Below are positions 5,121-6,788 of a DNA stretch of 6,788 nt, piece after piece. The notes under the pieces are model-generated. The model ran no database searches. It was not told the origin of the DNA and worked only from the letters and a program-made list of their open reading frames with translations. Source of the DNA: Thermoplasmata archaeon. GTDB lineage: Archaea > Thermoplasmatota > Thermoplasmata > JAGHBH01. Position numbers and translations under genes: made by a program. The stretch spans positions 1 to 6,788 of the forward strand of contig DAOVJP010000072.1 in the NCBI GenBank assembly GCA_030673205.1, written 5' to 3'. Positions within the stretch are counted from its first letter, which is position 1; the number at the start of each line of letters is the position of its first letter.

Positions 5121-5372
5121 AGGTGAATCATAAGGAAGAGGAAAGAGGAAGAACAGAAGATGGGTGTTAGTCTGGGCGGATATAGGCTTGGATTGCTTTG
5201 TATCCTGTTTTTGACAGTTCATCTGTCAAAAAAAGGGTATGGCTAGATTTGGCAGTTGGAAACTGTCAAATCTAGGTTGTACCGCTCTTTGAGGTCTAGG
5301 GGTAGTTTCAAGGTTGGGATTACTATCCAGATACACGATGCCCCGTATTCGTAGCCCCCAGTTGTTCTTGAT
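5121..5372 (-). pseudogene. Decayed second copy of the small nuclease-like gene
   Basis: This is a direct-orientation copy of 2250-2672. Its distal end retains the TAA stop (5169-5167) and the YKAIQAYI-Pro-Asp C terminus (His changed to Arg), the middle retains IPTLKLPLDLKERY, and the proximal end retains KNNWGLRIRGIVYLD. Two lesions destroy it. The equivalent of 248 bp (2376-2623 in the intact copy, not a multiple of three) is deleted, with the dinucleotide AC shared at both endpoints. A 72-bp element is inserted near the 3' end. No start codon is visible at the position equivalent to the intact start. The central DILDL/YEIET core is gone, so no nuclease can be made. The neighbouring GNAT gene begins 83 bp further on. 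Confidence 0.85.
5205..5276. mobile_element. 72-bp twin-hairpin insertion (MITE-like)
   Basis: The insertion is absent from the intact copy, where TTGTATC runs straight into GCTCC. Here TTGTATC (5198-5204) and TTGTACC (5277-5283) flank it, as expected of a 7-bp target-site duplication with one later change. It contains two hairpins. Hairpin 1 is TTTTTGACAG (5208-5217) with CTGTCAAAAA (5223-5232). Hairpin 2 is 15 pairs, one a G-T wobble, between 5243-5257 and 5261-5275 around a GGA loop. The TTTGACAGTT at 5210-5219 is the exact complement of AACTGTCAAA at 5261-5270, so the hairpins share a core. It has no coding capacity and would depend on a transposase elsewhere. No known family was recognised. 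Confidence 0.5.
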
Positions 5373-5427
5373 ACAGAGTCATAACAAGAGCAAAGCCTAC
5401 ACGAGGATCCCACAACACCAAAAACCC

Positions 5428-5433
5428 CATATC
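5428..5433 (+). promoter_or_regulatory. Candidate TATA box of the GNAT gene
   Basis: CATATC, centred about 25 nt before the ATG at 5455. Transcription would then begin at or next to the start codon, giving a leaderless mRNA, in keeping with the absence of a Shine-Dalgarno site before this ATG. Confidence 0.4.
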
Positions 5434-5454
5434 CTCCCCACGCCTCTCCCTTCC

Positions 5455-6387
5455 ATGGAGTTGGCGCCCCTTTCATGTCTGCCCACGGAGGACATAGTCT
5501 CGCTGCTGAACGATGTGTTCCTTGACTACATCATATCCGTGAAGGAAAGTAAGAAGGGTTTTCTCGCACGGGCTAGGGCCGCCGATCTGTCCCTGAAAAG
5601 CTCGCTCTATGCCCACGAGGGCGGGGAGCCGGTGGGGCTGCTGCTATTGGCGCATAGGGGCGAAGAGGGTTGGATAGGTGGGATGGGGGTGAAGAAGGAG
5701 CACCGACGAAAGGGCGTCGGTTCCGCCTTGCTGGAGCGGTGTGTGAAGGAGGCACGGGTGTTGGGATTGCGCCGTGTCCTTTTAGAGGTCATAGTGGGGA
5801 ACGAGGGGGCCTATGCCCTGTACAGGGACCGTGGGTTCAAAGAGTTCAGGACACTGGCCTGCTACAAGAGGACGTGGAAGGAGGGAGGGGGAGCGAACGT
5901 GGGAGGAGGGCTAGAAGGGGGGAGCGAGGGAGATGGTGCGGGTGGCATGGGCGCGAGAAGAGGGGAAGAAGGTGGCGATGATGGAAGAGGGGGAGGTGAC
6001 GACGACGAGGGAGGAGTGGACGTAGGAGGAGGGGGAGTGGCCATAGACATAACGCCCGTAGAACTGGGGAGCCTGGAGCCATTGTACAAGAAGGAGCACT
6101 GCTGGCAGAAACGATACGAGACGATAAGGCACATGCGGGAACTGAAAGCCTACAGACTGGAGAAGGGAGAAGAGAAGGGCTATGCGCTGTTCCTGCGAAG
6201 GGAAGAGAAATTGGAGGTGGTGGATGTGAGGCCCGCGGAGTGGCTCGGAAGCGTGTTGGATGAGGTCGTGGAGGGGGCGATGGAGGTGAGGACCATAAAC
6301 GTCTACGACAGCAGACTGAAGGCTACGTATGAGGCGCTGGGTTTCGAGGAGTTCCTCAGGCAGAGGGAGATGGAATACGAGCTGTGA
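5455..6387 (+). CDS. GNAT-family acetyltransferase with Gly-rich linker and second GNAT-like domain
   Basis: A 310-residue cytosolic protein. The N-terminal GNAT domain (about 1-141) has the acetyl-CoA pyrophosphate loop RRKGVGSALL (84-93) after the strand GWIGGMGV, and the usual C-terminal NEGAYALYRDRGF (116-128). It should transfer an acetyl group from acetyl-CoA to an amine; the substrate cannot be told. Residues about 143-195 are a low-complexity Gly/Asp/Glu-rich linker. Residues 196-310 look like a degenerate second GNAT domain: INVYDSRLKATYEALGFEEF (281-300) resembles the closing motif, but no acetyl-CoA loop is visible. The start is the ATG at 5455. The frame stays open upstream to 5314, but that part lies across the decayed nuclease copy and has no protein-like character. 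The TATA-like box 25 nt upstream supports a leaderless start. The gene stands 148 bp ahead of the UbiA-family gene on the same strand. Confidence 0.85.
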   Translation: MELAPLSCLPTEDIVSLLNDVFLDYIISVKESKKGFLARARAADLSLKSSLYAHEGGEPVGLLLLAHRGEEGWIGGMGVKKEHRRKGVGSALLERCVKEARVLGLRRVLLEVIVGNEGAYALYRDRGFKEFRTLACYKRTWKEGGGANVGGGLEGGSEGDGAGGMGARRGEEGGDDGRGGGDDDEGGVDVGGGGVAIDITPVELGSLEPLYKKEHCWQKRYETIRHMRELKAYRLEKGEEKGYALFLRREEKLEVVDVRPAEWLGSVLDEVVEGAMEVRTINVYDSRLKATYEALGFEEFLRQREMEYEL

Positions 6388-6535
6388 GCCCTCGGCACTA
6401 TGGACACAACTTAGATCTATGGCGCCTACTATGGACACCACGCGCACCGCATACACCAAGAGCACCACGAACACCGTGTGCATCGTCTCCACCCTCCCGC
6501 ACCACTTTTATACATCCTCGCTACTCCACCATTCC
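6388..6535. other. Intergenic region before the UbiA-family gene
   Basis: It contains an 11-bp direct repeat, ACTATGGACAC, at 6397-6407 and 6428-6438 (31 bp apart), followed by a CAC/ACC-rich stretch. The promoter of the next gene lies at its right end. I see no RNA gene and no clear terminator for the GNAT gene. Confidence 0.4.
6505..6512 (+). promoter_or_regulatory. TATA box of the UbiA-family gene
   Basis: CTTTTATA lies with its centre about 27 nt before the ATG at 6536. Archaeal initiation at the normal distance falls within a few bases of the start codon, so the mRNA should be leaderless or nearly so. No Shine-Dalgarno site is present, which agrees. Confidence 0.65.
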
Positions 6536-6788
6536 ATGGCTTCGAGGAAGGGTTCCGGGGCGAGGGCGTACTTCGACCTCATGCGCCCCCTCAACTGCGT
6601 CATGAGCGGAATAGCCGCGGTGCTCGCCGTCTTCATAGCCCTCGGAGGGGATGTGGAGCTGTTCCTATCCTCCACACTACCTGTCATCCAGGCCTTCATA
6701 GTAGCCCTCCTCTTCGCCTTTGCAGGGAACGCCCTCAACGACTATTTCGACAGAGAATTGGATAGAACAGCGCACCCGGAGCGGCCCA
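6536..6788 (+). CDS. Digeranylgeranylglyceryl phosphate synthase-like UbiA prenyltransferase (5' part)
   Basis: The first 84 residues of an integral-membrane prenyltransferase; the gene continues beyond the window. In archaea the closest role is attachment of the second geranylgeranyl chain to geranylgeranylglyceryl phosphate, a committed step of ether-lipid synthesis. AYFDLMRPLNCVMSG (11-25) is the typical entry into the first membrane helix (about 22-37). A second helix (about 48-67) ends in GNALNDYFDRELD, containing the NDxxDxxxD diphosphate/Mg2+-binding motif (Asn68, Asp69, Asp72, Asp76) of the UbiA superfamily. The start is the ATG at 6536, supported by the TATA box at 6505-6512. Other UbiA members (for example heme O or quinone prenyltransferases) share the motif, so the exact substrate rests on similarity of the N terminus and on the archaeal setting. 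Confidence 0.88.
   Translation, partial: MASRKGSGARAYFDLMRPLNCVMSGIAAVLAVFIALGGDVELFLSSTLPVIQAFIVALLFAFAGNALNDYFDRELDRTAHPERP

Noticed and set aside
5314..5454. Upstream extension of the GNAT protein by 47 codons
   Set aside because: It crosses the decayed nuclease copy in antisense and has no GNAT similarity, whereas the ATG at 5455 has a TATA box at the right distance.
5911..6492. Minus-strand 193-codon frame opposite the GNAT gene
   Set aside because: It is antisense to a well-supported acetyltransferase; the long frame results from the purine-rich coding strand lacking stops on its complement.

Overview
The window is most likely archaeal. It has a membrane-anchored archaeal-type Lon protease (LonB), the start of a UbiA-family prenyltransferase of the kind that makes archaeal ether lipids, TATA-box promoters about 25 nt before start codons, and at least two apparently leaderless genes. 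GC-rich core genes and surface proteins ending in a membrane helix plus Arg cluster fit Thermoplasmatota best; that placement is an inference.

Layout: (1) 1-2052, minus strand: the first codons of an unrecognised gene (1-34) just behind lonB (46-2052), with a TATA-like promoter near 2096. (2) 2250-2681, minus strand: a small gene for a possible PD-(D/E)XK-type nuclease, with poly-T downstream and a 12-bp inverted repeat in its leader. (3) 2740-3140: a hairpin-rich GC-rich stretch that does not look protein-coding although one frame is open; it may be a structured RNA. (4) 3148-5014, plus strand: an AT-richer two-gene operon encoding a calcium-binding caspase/legumain-like (clan CD) peptidase and a signal-peptide-bearing, membrane-anchored lamin-tail-domain surface protein. 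(5) 5121-5372: a decayed second copy of the small nuclease-like gene, in the same orientation, with a large internal deletion and a 72-bp twin-hairpin insertion flanked by a 7-bp imperfect direct repeat. (6) 5455-6387, plus strand: a two-domain GNAT acetyltransferase with a Gly/Asp/Glu-rich linker. (7) 6536 to the end: the start of a digeranylgeranylglyceryl phosphate synthase-like gene.

Interpretation: 2250-5372 looks like an accessory island placed between housekeeping genes (lonB on one side, GNAT and UbiA on the other) and bracketed by direct copies of a small nuclease-like gene. Its cargo is a cell-surface protease/surface-protein pair. The peptidase ORF appears to have lost its native N terminus, signal peptide included, where the hairpin-rich DNA meets the first calcium-binding repeat. 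The strongest leads for something undescribed are the hairpin cluster, the 72-bp twin-hairpin insertion, and the repeat-bracketed cargo. No known mobile-element family or RNA family was recognised.
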